A stretch of 64,000 nucleotides of DNA from Spinellus fusiger (taxonomy: Eukaryota; Mucoromycota; Mucoromycetes; Mucorales; Phycomycetaceae), in assembly GCA_025094145.1 (NCBI GenBank), contig JALLLS010000027.1, forward strand, positions 186,001 to 250,000. Reading direction: 5' to 3'. Below the pieces are notes generated by a model. It did no database searches. It saw only the letters and a program-made list of their open reading frames with translations, and was not told the DNA's origin. Within the stretch, counting starts at the first letter, position 1. Each line of letters opens with the position of its first letter. Both the position numbers and the translations under genes were made by a program. Positions 40,001-51,307 of the stretch are shown one piece after another.

Positions 40001-41183
40001 CATAAGAGATCCAGACTTACGAGGTGTCTCAACAACAATAAGGAATAAGAACTGGAGGATGTGTGCAGCGATACTGACAAATAGAACAGTGTAGCTTGCA
40101 CATATCAAGGACACGCCATAGTAGCCAAAGTATCCCACAGAGTACATAGGATGGGGTGCCATTTCAAAGACACCGTCAAAAGTGAGCGACTGTTCAATAA
40201 GAAAAAAGAAGTCTCCCCAATCTAAGCATGTTTTGTGTTATTTATCCTCTTATTGCTCCATGACCTGTTGTGTAAGTAGACTACTTACACCATGCAAAAT
40301 CCTTGACTACTCTCTGAGCATCGATCTTGACCCAGATATTGAATCCGATTAAGAAAAGACCCACAAACCATCGAAAGGCATCTCCAAAGACAAACGAGGA
40401 CTGAGGAGACACATTGAACCAAGAAATAGCAAGACACATATAGGCTGTGAAATCATTCATAAGGATAATATCTACTAATTGTCGGTACAACATCCAAGTA
40501 TTGTATTCCAAGGGGGCTGTCTATAGAGAGAAATAAATACGGTGTTGAGTCCATTCTACCTAGAGTGAACATTTCTAATCTCTAATCTCTATCTCTCTAT
40601 CTCTCTATCTCTCTATCTCTCTATAGAAAAATAGAAAGAATCGCTCAAGCAACCCCAATTACCTTGAAATCATAATCTTTCCCCATCTTCATACTCAGTT
40701 GATCCTCCAGCCATGCATAGAGCTTTGGATTGGCTTTTTGATCAAAGAGCTTGTACTTTCTGGCTTGTCTTACAAGCCAACGATGTTCACTTTGGCGCTT
40801 GAGAAGATACCCAAGACCTACATTGTAAGCAATACGCCAAAATGCAAACAAAACCATGAGAAGAGTACGGCTGGCCCAGAGAGGAAGAAAGAATAAGAGA
40901 CCGATTTCAAACGCCATGATCAAAAGACATATCTTCTCAAACCAGTTCTTTGGTTCATGGAAGTTGAGTAGAGAAGAGACCATTTCTCGAGTGTTAGGGA
41001 CACCAAAGACTGTACTCCCCACCGTAGAATAGAGAAAAGTAGGAATGAGTGGACTGTTCTCTTTCTTATGGGAGAGTGTTCTTTGCCCTATACACTACCT
41101 TTTCCATCGGGTGTTTTGCCGTGGGGTTGTCCAATGTTGGCAGGCATGGATGTTTGTTCCTTTTGCTGCTCTTTTTCTGTCAT
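37092..41183 (-). CDS. CHO2: Phosphatidylethanolamine N-methyltransferase Cho2
   Basis: ER enzyme for the first SAM-dependent methylation of PE on the way to phosphatidylcholine. Thirteen exons in transcript order: 41183-41099, 41009-40663, 40520-40289, 40221-40021, 39887-39485, 39375-39255, 39178-39114, 39027-38965, 38877-38740, 38615-38350, 38198-37641, 37558-37320, 37250-37092; 958 residues. The N-terminus KTPDGKVFGVPNT is typical, and two methyltransferase repeats are seen: [17 protein letters not shown] with [12 protein letters not shown] in the first, and the [17 protein letters not shown] block with [14 protein letters not shown] in the second. More than eight membrane helices are expected. 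The C-terminal soluble part (about 640-958) has the Cho2-type beta-rich domain ([22 protein letters not shown]). A Ser/Thr/Glu-rich loop ([15 protein letters not shown]) interrupts the first half. Several exons are only 63-65 nt. Confidence 0.92.
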
Positions 41184-43463
41184 TGGTCAATGGAGAAATC
41201 AGTGGATGGGAGGCACTTGAGAATCCTTTGAAGGGGAATAGGAAAGAAAGGAGAAAGACAGATACAACCCACAAGTCTAGGTGAACATACTTTTATATCC
41301 ATACACTTTTATACATTTATTTTGAAATATTTGATAGTCCTCCAATGCGTAAGTCTGTTCTGACTGTGCCACTGTCTATTCATGGAGAGGCTACTATCTC
41401 AGCATTCTATAAAATCGTGAGCTAATTAGTTAGACTATTAAAAATGTCGACATGCCCAAGGAGTAAGACAAGACATTCTTTTAGCCGTTTATTTTTCTCT
41501 ATAAAAAGAAAGTCCAATGCGCAAAGGGTAAAAATACTCCTGCCAGGACAGATTGACTCTCAGGTGTAGAGAAGCCATAGGGTTTATTGTGGGGAAGAAA
41601 TCACAAGACACTCTCCACCACTTGAATCCAAAGACTTAGTGACTGGTGGAGTGAAGAATAGAGTTCTCTCACTAGACTCTGTTGATGAGAGTACCTGTCC
41701 TTGAGAAACACATTCTACTTTATTAAAGGGTTAAAAGTGCCCTCCCCCAATAATAATAATAATACTACTTATCATTATCAACATCATCAACAACAGAAAT
41801 AGCAGGGCTGCTGTCTTTTTCATTGAAATTCAGAGCATGAGGATAAAAAGTGCGAAATTTAAGCACTCTATGACGGAATATAAATGACCTGTCAAAATTT
41901 GTATTAATAATGCTACAGCCTATTTCAAGGTACAAATGAATTTGACTTTATTCCCTCTCTAAAATGGAGATTTATCAATGACTGATTCTTTCCATAGTCA
42001 CTCACACTAAGCATGAAGACACTGATGACTACTGATGGGAATTTCAAAGAGACTAGGACACAGTTTCACATGTTGAATCCCTTTAAATCCCAGTCCAACC
42101 CCAATCTGCAAAGAGACAAGAACATGAGCATGAACATGGACATGAAGAGAAAGAAAACCATCTCCAACATCCGTTCATAGAGTGCTGATTCTATATTAAA
42201 CTTATAGAATAGATTGCCCGCATAGAATAGACCCCATACATTCAATATTAAATATCTGCCCTTTACTATTCTACTTATTCAGAGAAACCCTTTTTTCTTT
42301 GATGTTCTCTAGTAAAACATCCCATAAATTGTTCAAGTCAAAGGAATCACATGCTTGAAGAAATAAAGAATAGCTATAGATCGGGACTAGAGGTATTTGT
42401 CTAATGAGGCAAAGGACATTCCACGTGTCTGTTCGATTGGCTCACCCCACTCTTTTCTGAATGACACCCTAAGGACATTCCCCAATTCTTATAACCCACA
42501 CAAGCATAAGTGTGTTTATTTTGAATAGACATGTCAATGAGTTGATCAGCTTTATTTTTATTTTATAAGTTGATCTCTCTAGTATAATCTTTTTGTCTGA
42601 TGTGTTGATTGTTAATCTATCAATTGACTTGTAGATATATATGGTCTATGGGTGGTCTCTTCACCATTCGCACATCAGTCCACACCCCTTATAAGAGAAA
42701 GAGAGAGAAAAAGGGTAGATCTTTGTCATCTTTGGGCTTACATGTTAAAGGTATACAGAACAGCTCAACATTCAGTCAAACTCTATTGATTATTATTTGA
42801 GAGTTCTACTTTTCTACTCTTTTAATACTATTAGCCCTAGGGGTATGCTATCAACTACTATGAATCATGATCATCCCTTGATATCTGATCGTATCCCCTC
42901 AGTTTACTAGTCATTGTGTTCTAATTATTGAGTGTTATAAATACAAGTGTAAATAAGGCCAGGATCTCCTTACTTCCATGAGAAACTGTTCATATCAGGT
43001 ATCCAAAACTCAAATAGGACTATAAAGTAGTCAACTCAAAATTTAGTATAAAAACAAGACACTTTATCCTATCTGTTTGCTGTGAACTACCCTTAATAGC
43101 TCGGCTATCTAAGATAGTGTTCAAGTCTGTTATTGTTTCTCCCTTCTTTCTGTTCCACTCATATCTGATCCTTGGTCTCCCTGTGGTCTCCTGTGTATCA
43201 CTGGTCAATATACATTTCTCTGTCATTATCATTGCGTATTACTGGGGATCTCCTATTTCTGTTCTATTCAAACCTCTGTCCTACTGAGCTACTTATCCTA
43301 CTCCCCAAATGGGTCTCTGTTATGTCCTCATTGTGTTAGTAGCCCTCCTACCAGAGACCTATGTGCTTTTAAAAGATCCTAATTGCCCAACATTACATAA
43401 AGAAGAAAAGGTAGATCTACTGCTAATACTGTTCACAAAGAATCACTACAGTTTTATTTTAAC
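41184..43463. other. Intergenic, no gene seen
   Basis: About 2.3 kb upstream of CHO2 with no supported gene. At about 43245-43310 (minus strand) there is a tRNA-like pair of boxes (TAGCTCAGTAGG followed closely by GGTTTGAAT); spacing is too short for a tRNA gene. Confidence 0.5.
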
Positions 43464-44408
43464 ATGCTTGATTTACTTGAAACACTAAAGGAGTATACCA
43501 TTGACAAGAGCAGCAGAAAGCCATCCTCATTCGTTGATAAAATAAATAAATAAAAAGTCTACTGTTCTCCATTGCTTTCATTTAGAAACTAGCAACTGGG
43601 ATAAGATCCGGCAACAAGTTGTTCGTGTGTTCAAAACATTTCAAGAACACTACCTTGATAAGGTACACTTCCAAACCCCATGACTACATCTATCTTCCAT
43701 AAATCTTAGTTAGCTTATACTATCTATTTTGTTTTGTATATTCTTATGTTAGAAATGTATCAATGACAAGAATGCTATTGATTGGATTGATCTTAGTAAT
43801 GATGTTGAAAGGGTAGGCTATCTTAAAGCTCGTATGAAATTGTTTTACATAGTGTTGAACTTTGGGATAGTATCAACCATTTACTGTTGTATCACAAGCC
43901 GAAAGCACTCACACTCTTCAAGAAGCCAAAGAGCTTGCCAATGATCAACTAGAGGTAGAATTATGACATGTTAAATATATATAACAGAATTCTAACTTTT
44001 GTTCCAGGCCGACAACAGGTTTTTAGATGAGTCCAAATCTATTTCATTATTGGTGTTAAATCAAGACATAACCTATACATTTATGGTATGTTTCTTTCAA
44101 TGCAGTGTTCCTACATTTTCATTTTAGAGCATACTATATCTTTACCTCATACAAAGCATAGAATGAACAGTCTTTGTTTATATCAAATATTTGGATAATT
44201 CAAGTAAGTCTAAATAAATATAGTGCTTACAGGAAAATTATTATTAATTATTTGGTATATTGTCTTTTAGGATATGTTTAATGAGTTGAGTCAGCAATTG
44301 ACAAAGTTCTTAACAACTTGCGATCTTTCTTCAGATTCCTCACAATCTTCAGACAAAACTGAAAACTATGTTTCTCTCGAAGAGACAGAAAGCTCAAAAA
44401 TATATTAG
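43464..44408 (+). CDS. Unrecognised small helical protein, six exons
   Basis: Exons 43593-43662, 43753-43812, 43871-43954, 44008-44085 and 44271-44408 join in phase. A first exon 43464-43492 (ATGCTTGATT...) also fits by phase and by leucine spacing, giving 152 residues. The product is charged and helix-prone (LLETLKDNWDKIRQQVV, THTLQEAKELANDQLEAD), with a Ser/Glu-rich C-terminus. Introns start GTACAC, GTAGGC, GTAGAA and GTATG, and four acceptors are TAG or CAG. Consistent exon phases and the drop in AT content support a real gene; the product is not recognised. A small kinetochore or tethering subunit would fit the shape, but nothing proves it. A transposon begins 34 bp after the stop. Confidence 0.55.
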
Positions 44409-44514
44409 CCTTAATTCTTTTATCATTATTTGTTCCTTTATACAGCCACATAGAATTAGAAAGTATACGACCCCATAATTTATACAATTGTCTGTCGTTC
44501 CTATGAAAATCTTT

Positions 44515-44619
44515 GTTGGCTTCACTTTGACTTCAAATGTGGTATTACTCTCAGAGCCACGCTTTATTTTCCTTATGAAAATCTTTAAATTCATCTACTC
44601 CTTCCCCTTCATATCTTTC
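44515..44619 (+). repeat. Left inverted terminal repeat of the DIRS element
   Basis: About 105 bp, complementary to 46729-46833 with only scattered mismatches. About 25 bp to its left (44490-44514) belong neither to the repeat nor clearly to Tc1 and may be the asymmetric outer end of the element. Confidence 0.8.
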
Positions 44620-46728
44620 AAAGCCATGCACTGTGACAATTGTATGAATAATAGCAGTGTGGAAGCCACTCCCGTACCCAACCAGACACTCTTCACAAGA
44701 GAACAAGTTGAACAATTGGTTCGAGAAGTCAAACCAAGTATGTTTATTAAATAAAATAGAGCAGATACGAGTGAACTGTCAGAAGGAATATGCACTGTCT
44801 TGGAGACAACACCGTTTCAAGAGCTATGAGATAAAGTCAAATTTTATAAATGAAAAATCCACAAATCCATACACAAGGACTAAACTGTTTCAGAAACAAT
44901 TTTTAAAAAAAAACCTTATTCCTGAACTCAAGAAGCACAAAGTGGATATCCATCAAGTGATCACTTCCATATATAAGATCACTGAAAGCACAAGAGTCCA
45001 GGCACAAACAGCAACAAGAATTTATGAACAACTGCTTTTCCTCAAGAGCAGAGGGACAAAATACAAAGAGGAAGATAGAAACCTCTACAAACAAACGGTG
45101 GAACAAACCAGACGCCTGGCATTATATGGGTTCACCACAGCAAGGCTATAAGAGGAAGAGGCCAGATTCTATACAACAAAGACACTCAAACTATCAGCCA
45201 TCTTCCGATACTTATAGAATCAGGATAAGAGTGAAAAAAAAACAAATGTTTTCTCCAAAGAATTCATCAAACAGATTAACAAAGCCAGATTTGAACAAAT
45301 ACTTGTCAGAGGAGCCTTCCAACCAAGAGGTTTCCAAAGAAGACCAACAAAATTTCGGTTTTCATGGAAGGACTCGAGGTGGGTCCCCATTCCAACACAA
45401 ACACAGAGAACAAACAATAAATACACCTTACAAATCTCACCAAAAATGAAATTCAGAAGAAAACAAACAATTAAAAGATCTCATACAAAAAGATGTTTTA
45501 TAATATCAAAAACAAATAAACAAACAGGCACTATTTAAAACAATGAAGGATAGTTACAAGACCTCAATAGACGGGATACTACCAGCAGAAAGACTGTCAA
45601 AAAAATATACAACTAGAGGATGACACATTGTACATGGCCACTATCGGTCATTACACAAGGTTACAGCCTCTAATTTGTCAAAAAAATCCGACACCTTGGC
45701 ACTAAGATCCAATGAAGATGTCCAAGGAGGATCACAAGGTTGCAAAAATAGCAGTGCTTTTTTATTATTATTATAAATATATTAACTGAGATTATCAAGC
45801 CTTCACCCAGCCAGAACATGGACTTCTTATCAAAAAGATTTATAATCCAAGAAGCAACCAATAGAAGGCCCATACTAGACTGCCAGAAATTGAACAAATT
45901 CTTACAGGTGGGACACTTCAAATGGAGGGAGTACCAGCCTTGAGAGAAATCATAGAAAAGATAGAGAAAATAGAACACCTGGTGCTATAGAAAAGACCAA
46001 GATCCAAAGGAATATAATATATGCTTATTACTAAGATTCTTGATGGACAATGAAGCATACTCTACTCAACACCTGAATATTATAAAATCATCCATTGCAT
46101 CAGTATTCATAGTAATACATCAAGACCGACTGGACATAGCAAAACAAGAAATCATAATCGACTTCTTCAAGGTAAAATGAAAACTAATAGTAAAGATACC
46201 ACAAAAACAGTATCTGCAGACTTGGGATTTGACTCTGCTAACCAACTATATTAAAGAACACTGGAGATTCTTAGAAGGCCTGTCTATAGAAGAGCTACAA
46301 CACCAAGACATCATTTTTGACTTTGAGGACTCAAGATTGACAAGTATGACAATTCAATTTAGGACACCAAAAGAAACATAAGTAAAGACAACACAACTGG
46401 GTGTGTTAGAAGATAAACAAATGTGCCCAACAACAACCATTAAACTCTTTATCAGAACAAGAGTCACTTGAGAAGAGAACTACCAATAGACCACACTTTG
46501 TTTCTCGCCTACATTACTGATCCAACAAAGGCAACATCTATCAGGCTAGGGACACTCAAGAAGTTGGCGAAACAAAGACGGAAAATGTGGTAGTCACCCG
46601 CCCATGGTGGAAAAGATTCATTTGAATGTGTTTTTCATTTCTCTAGTATAAATATATTTATTTATTTTTATCTTTGAAATAACTACCCTGTAAAAACTGA
46701 AAAAACTGAATGAAATAGCTTAGACCAG

Positions 46729-46833
46729 AAAGATATGAAGGGGAAGGAGTAAATAAATTTAAAGTTTTTTTATAAGGAAAATAAAGCGTGGCTCTGAGAG
46801 TAATACCACATTTGAAGTCGGAGTGAAGCCAAC
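46729..46833 (-). repeat. Right inverted terminal repeat of the DIRS element
   Basis: Reverse complement of the left repeat. Tc1 sequence (TTTTAAACATGATTC) resumes within about 5 bp of its end. Confidence 0.8.
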
Positions 46834-47001
46834 TTGATTTTAAACATGATTCATCTTCTTTTTACCACAGAATCACATTCTATTAAGCAATCTCAAATGT
46901 CAAACTCAGAATCCTCAACTAGAAACTCTAGAGTTTATAATAAGCTTGAAGAAAAGAGAGTACTGGGGTGTTTACTGGCTTAAAAAAAAGAAAATTACTC
47001 T

Positions 47002-47968
47002 ATGGGTAGCATTTCAAAGGTCGTTGGCATTAGCAAGTCTACTGTCCAAAAGATCATTAGTAGAATCATGACTAATGGTACATCTCTACCAAGACATAAT
47101 TCTGGTGCACCAAAAAAAATTAACGAGAGAGACCTCAGACGACTTGAGGCCATTCTAAGAGGCAACCCATTTGCCTCCTATAACTACATAAATTTTAAAC
47201 TTAAGGCACATGAGATAATCATCTGTAGAGCAATAATCATCAAATAAATACATCAGATTGGGTTTGGTTCCTACTTCGCAGCACACAAACCAAGGTTGTC
47301 TGAAGAAAATATGAAGAAAAGACTTTGTTGGGCCAAGGAACAGGTCAATTGGACTCCTGAGGACTGGAGACGCATTGTATGGTCTGATGAGTCACGGTTT
47401 GAAGTAGAGGGTTACCAGGGAGGAACCAGAGTGATTCAAAAGATTGGGGAAAAATACAAGTCTGCTCATAGTGTACCTACAACCAAATGGGGGAAGGGTA
47501 GCATAATGATCTGGAGCTGATTCTGGGCAGGTGGATTTGGGCCTTTGGTCTTTATTGATGGCACTGTGAATCAGGACATATATGTCAATATTTTGGCAGA
47601 AAGTTTTCTGCCCTGGTTCATTGAAGTGAACAAGAAAGATGATAGGGACTTTATATTCCAACAAGATGGGGCTAGCTGCCATACAGGTGGCTATACCAGG
47701 TGGTGAAAAAAGACATATCAAATTAGGGTGCTTTGATTACTGGCCCACACAATGTCTTGACTTAACTCCAATTGAACACATCTAGTGGGCTATAGAAAGA
47801 CGAATTGAAGAAAGAAGGGTATCTATTAACAATGTAGAAAGTTTGAGGGCTCTACTTGCAGAGGAGTAGGAGAGGGTTGGTATTGAACTTGCACAACGAT
47901 GAGTTCAAAGTATGACAGATAAATACCAGACAGTTATTGATGCCAAAGGAGGCTATACAAAATACTAA
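47002..47968 (+). pseudogene. Tc1 transposase pseudogene (chimeric copy)
   Basis: An HTH region (MGSISKVVGISKSTVQKI) and the first catalytic Asp (VWSDESRFEVEG) are readable, then a TGA at the end of SIMIWS, the second Asp in FQQDGASCHTGGYT, and another stop and frameshift. After the junction at about 47776 the frame is family B with TAG where IEHIWW would read Trp. Not functional. Confidence 0.8.
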
Positions 47969-48217
47969 ATACTAAATATGTTATCATCATCATCTTATTA
48001 TTCAATAAATAAATATATTGCGCTTTGGTGTGCTTAAGTTTGAAGCTTCTAGATCAAATGTAAAGTGTTTTATTTGATGTTGAATATGTTCTATCTGTTT
48101 CATCCTGACATTTATTTTCAAAAGTATTCGATTCAGTTAAATGTGACTGTATAAGTCGTTTTAAATTCACAGTCTACACGCTAAAAATTTACTGTTCTTT
48201 TATTTCAACACTTTAGT

Positions 48218-49694
48218 ATCAGATTCTTCCTGTGGTGCGAACTGTGACATCAACACATCGCATTGCAGGCGGCAGGTCTAGCTGTTATGTATCTGATACT
48301 GTTGTGCATGTAGAGGGTGTGTTCTGCAACCAGTAGCAGTTGTAGTTTGATGTACTACTCTGCCAAACAGCGCTAGAATTTGCAAGCTGTCTTTATGACG
48401 GGTTGGTTGCAGACCTATGCCATGATGCCCCAGGCACTAGAGCACACAGGTAACATGCCATTTGAGCTGTGTGCTAGTATGCAGATTAACCTTTTCTTTC
48501 TGTTCTGTCTTGATAGCGTCAAAGGAATGCACCTCAGCATCAGATTCTTCCTGTGGTGCGAACTGTGACATCAACACATCGCATTGCAGGCGGCAGGTCT
48601 AGCTGTTATGTATCTGATACTGTTGTGCATGTAGAGGGTGTGTTCTGCAACCAGTAGCAGTTGTAGTTTGATGTACTACTCTGCCAAACAGCGCTAGAAT
48701 TTGCAAGCTGTCTTTATGACGGGTTGGTTGCAGACCTATGCCATGATGCCCCAGGCACTAGAGCACACAGGTAACATGCCATTTGAGCTGTGTGCTAGTA
48801 TGCAGATTAACCTTTTCTTTCTGTTCTGTCTTGATAGCGTCAAAGGAATGCACCTCAGCATCAGATTCTTCCTGTGGTGCGAACTGTGACATCAACACAT
48901 CGCATTGCAGGCGGCAGGTCTAGCTGTTATGTATCTGATACTGTTGTGCATGTAGAGGGTGTGTTCTGCAACCAGTAGCAGTTGTAGTTTGATGTACTAC
49001 TCTGCCAAACAGCGCTAGAATTTGCAAGCTGTCTTTATGACGGGTTGGTTGCAGACCTATGCCATGATGCCCCAGGCACTAGAGCACACAGGTAACATGC
49101 CATTTGAGCTGTGTGCTAGTATGCAGATTAACCTTTTCTTTCTGTTCTGTCTTGATAGCGTCAAAGGAATGCACCTCAGCATCAGATTCTTCCTGTGGTG
49201 CGAACTGTGACATCAACACATCGCATTGCAGGCGGCAGGTCTAGCTGTTATGTATCTGATACTGTTGTGCATGTAGAGGGTGTGTTCTGCAACCAGTAGC
49301 AGTTGTAGTTTGATGTACTACTCTGCCAAACAGCGCTAGAATTTGCAAGCTGTCTTTATGACGGGTTGGTTGCAGACCTATGCCATGATGCCCCAGGCAC
49401 TAGAGCACACAGGTAACATGCCATTTGAGCTGTGTGCTAGTATGCAGATTAACCTTTTCTTTCTGTTCTGTCTTGATAGCGTCAAAGGAATGCACCTCAG
49501 CATCAGATTCTTCCTGTGGTGCGAACTGTGACATCAACACATCGCATTGCAGGCGGCAGGTCTAGCTGTTATGTATCTGATACTGTTGTGCATGTAGAGG
49601 GTGTGTTCTGCAACCAGTAGCAGTTGTAGTTTGATGTACTACTCTGCCAAACAGCGCTAGAATTTGCAAGCTGTCTTTATGACGGGTTGGTTGC
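48218..49694. repeat. 321-bp tandem array, about 4.6 perfect units
   Basis: Unit boundaries recur every 321 bp (AGATTCTTCC at 48221, 48542, 48863, 49184, 49505). I see no base difference between units. The array starts 68 bp after the chimeric Tc1 element and ends at 49694 in the middle of a unit. Each unit has a 62-codon open frame on the plus strand, but all frames close within the unit on both strands, so it is not coding repeat of the usual kind. The unit matches nothing else in the window. Confidence 0.9.
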
Positions 49695-50205
49695 TAGAAT
49701 GTACTGTGATTGTCAATATGGGGATCGTATTCATACTTTTACAAGAACATTTAATATGAGTTTTGATATGCTTAATAAACAACAGGATTAAGTACTACGT
49801 TGAATTGGTTCCATATCTTATTCATGAGTCTGTTAATTTTTTTTCTTTCATATTTTCTTTTACATCTATCTTATTTGATGGCAAACTCTGAATTCTTAGT
49901 TAAATGCTTTAATTGTATTTACATTATTCCTTTGATTATTATAGAGAACCTTATCTAAGCAATTATTGCAGTATCAAGGGTGCTGTAGATGTATTTTGGA
50001 ATGCTTCTTGTCAAAAGATATAGTATTTTACATTTATCTTTACAGTCTTAAAAAAAAGACAAATTGTATCAAGAAGTGATAAACTTGGGTTTTGTCGAAT
50101 AGATGCTTCACTATAAACTATCTGAATAATAATATATTGATTTTTTCAAACGATTTGTGTATCTGATTTATTATTTTGCACATTCAATTATCAGGTTTGA
50201 ATATA
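49695..50205. other. AT-rich spacer between tandem array and Tc1 element
   Basis: No gene or recognisable repeat seen. Confidence 0.5.
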
Positions 50206-51291
50206 CAGTTCCATGTAATGAATGAGTGGACGGGAAATATTTTTTTATTAAAAAAAAATAAAAGTATATCTATCAGTCCAAGATGTTCACAATGAAAAGC
50301 TTATAGAATAACACAAGATTTGGAACAGTTGTTCTTTAGATGATTGTCTACATCCTCATTACAAAAATATTGCTCAGCACTTTGTAGCAAGGCCATTATT
50401 CTTTATTATAGTGGAGCACCGTCTTCTTGGAAGAGGATGGTCTCATTGAGGTCCTTGCAATTTTTGGGATTAGAGAAGAAAGTATTTGGCAAGTACATTG
50501 ACACACTTGTCTTGATCCATTGATCCCTCCAAGAGTACAAGAGGCTCTACACCATGACTGAACCCTTGTCATACTTGTATGTTTATTGTGTATGACGCTC
50601 CTCATACCTTTCACCTTTCTTCCTAATTACTCTAGTCTCCTTAGCATTGCCTACAGCTTTAGAACGAGATTTATCAGACCAAACGACATTATTCTACCTC
50701 ACCACTGGCCAATCAACCTTGTTTTAACACCATTCCAATCGTCTTTGCTTGTGAGTAAGTGTCATACCTGGTTTTCTTGATGGTGAGCATGAAAAAAAAC
50801 CCCCAAGTTTATTCATATATATTATAAATGTACTACGGCAAATGTCTACACCTGCATCATTCATATTTTTCAAATGATATGCAAACAATTGCATAGGGTT
50901 TCTATGAATAGACAAAACCAATGTCAGTTTTGAAATAGATAAAATCTTTTCAGGTCTTCTTGTACGAATATTGAGTTGAATTGTTCCTTTGTTTTTATAC
51001 AATAGGAGATTCCTGCCCACTGTACTCTTTGGGAGGTTGAGATTGTCAGCAATCTCTTGATAAGTAGCATATCTTTTCCATTGTCCTATGATTTGACCTC
51101 TAATAAGCACATCATGCTCTCTTCTTTTGATGGGAGTATCTTCATGTTCTTGGCTAAGAGTCTACTTATTTCGATTGATTAAGATCTTTTTTTTAATAAG
51201 TTATAAAAGAAAAGAAAATACGTCTATTTTATTTTTGAAGAATAAAGAATAAAAATGAGTTCGCCGTCTACTTATTTATTACTTGGGACTG
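50206..51291 (-). mobile_element. Short Tc1/mariner element, family C, copy 1
   Basis: Inverted termini CAGTTCCATGTAATGAATGA (left) and, read inward from the right, CAGTCCCAAGTAATAAATAA, each next to TA. The minus strand carries IIGQWKRYATYQEIADNLNL with PKSTVGRNLLLYKN (HTH), VVWSDKSR (first Asp) and LFQEDGAP (second Asp). The third acidic region is absent and the frame is broken by stops at several places. At 1.09 kb it is shorter than the other families. The copy at 56653-62693 is almost the same sequence in the opposite orientation. Confidence 0.8.
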
Positions 51292-51307
51292 TAGATAAAG
51301 AGTTGTA

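Larger units (their letters stand above)
44515..46833 (+). mobile_element. DIRS-type (tyrosine recombinase) retrotransposon remnant
   Basis: Inverted terminal repeats of about 105 bp (44515-44619 and 46729-46833, starting GTTGGCTTCACT) frame a 2.3-kb interior. Left part: a gag-like frame (CDNCMNNSSVEATPVP; IEQIRVNCQKEYALSWRQH) to about 45450. Middle: a reverse transcriptase scrap, RRPILDCQKLNKFLQVGHFK at about 45865-45925, a block typical of DIRS RT. Right part: a tyrosine recombinase fragment (EELQHQDIIFDFED, LPIDHTLFLAYITDPTK, about 46270-46545). Most of RT, RNase H and the recombinase C-terminus are missing, and stops are frequent, so this is an internally deleted copy. The insertion interrupts the chimeric Tc1 element. 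Confidence 0.8.
44443..48150 (+). mobile_element. Chimeric Tc1/mariner element (family A 5' part, family B 3' part), split by a DIRS element
   Basis: TA dinucleotides flank both ends (44441-44442 and 48151-48152). The 5' end reads CAGCCACATAGAATTAGAAAG, the family A terminus seen at 51308. The 3' end read inward starts CAGTCACATTTAACTGAATC, the family B terminus seen at 8190. Inside, 46840-47775 matches the family A copy at 51356-52290 almost base for base. From the PIEH codons (about 47776) onward it instead follows the family B remnant (WAIERRIEERR, IDAKGGYTKY). The DIRS element 44515-46833 sits in the 5' untranslated part. The two termini no longer match, so the element should be immobile. 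Confidence 0.8.

Noticed and set aside
43245..43310. tRNA gene on the minus strand
   Set aside because: An A-box-like TAGCTCAGTAGG is present, but the B-box-like stretch follows after about 7 nt and no cloverleaf can form.
44657..45449. Host genes in the two larger open frames
   Set aside because: They lie inside the DIRS terminal repeats, are degenerate, and read as gag-like sequence.
48380..49531. Four identical 62-residue open frames as a gene family
   Set aside because: They recur only because the 321-bp unit recurs; the frames close inside each unit and show no domain or signal.
48218..49694. CRISPR-like array
   Set aside because: Units of 321 bp without spacers are far too long, and the rest of the window is eukaryotic.
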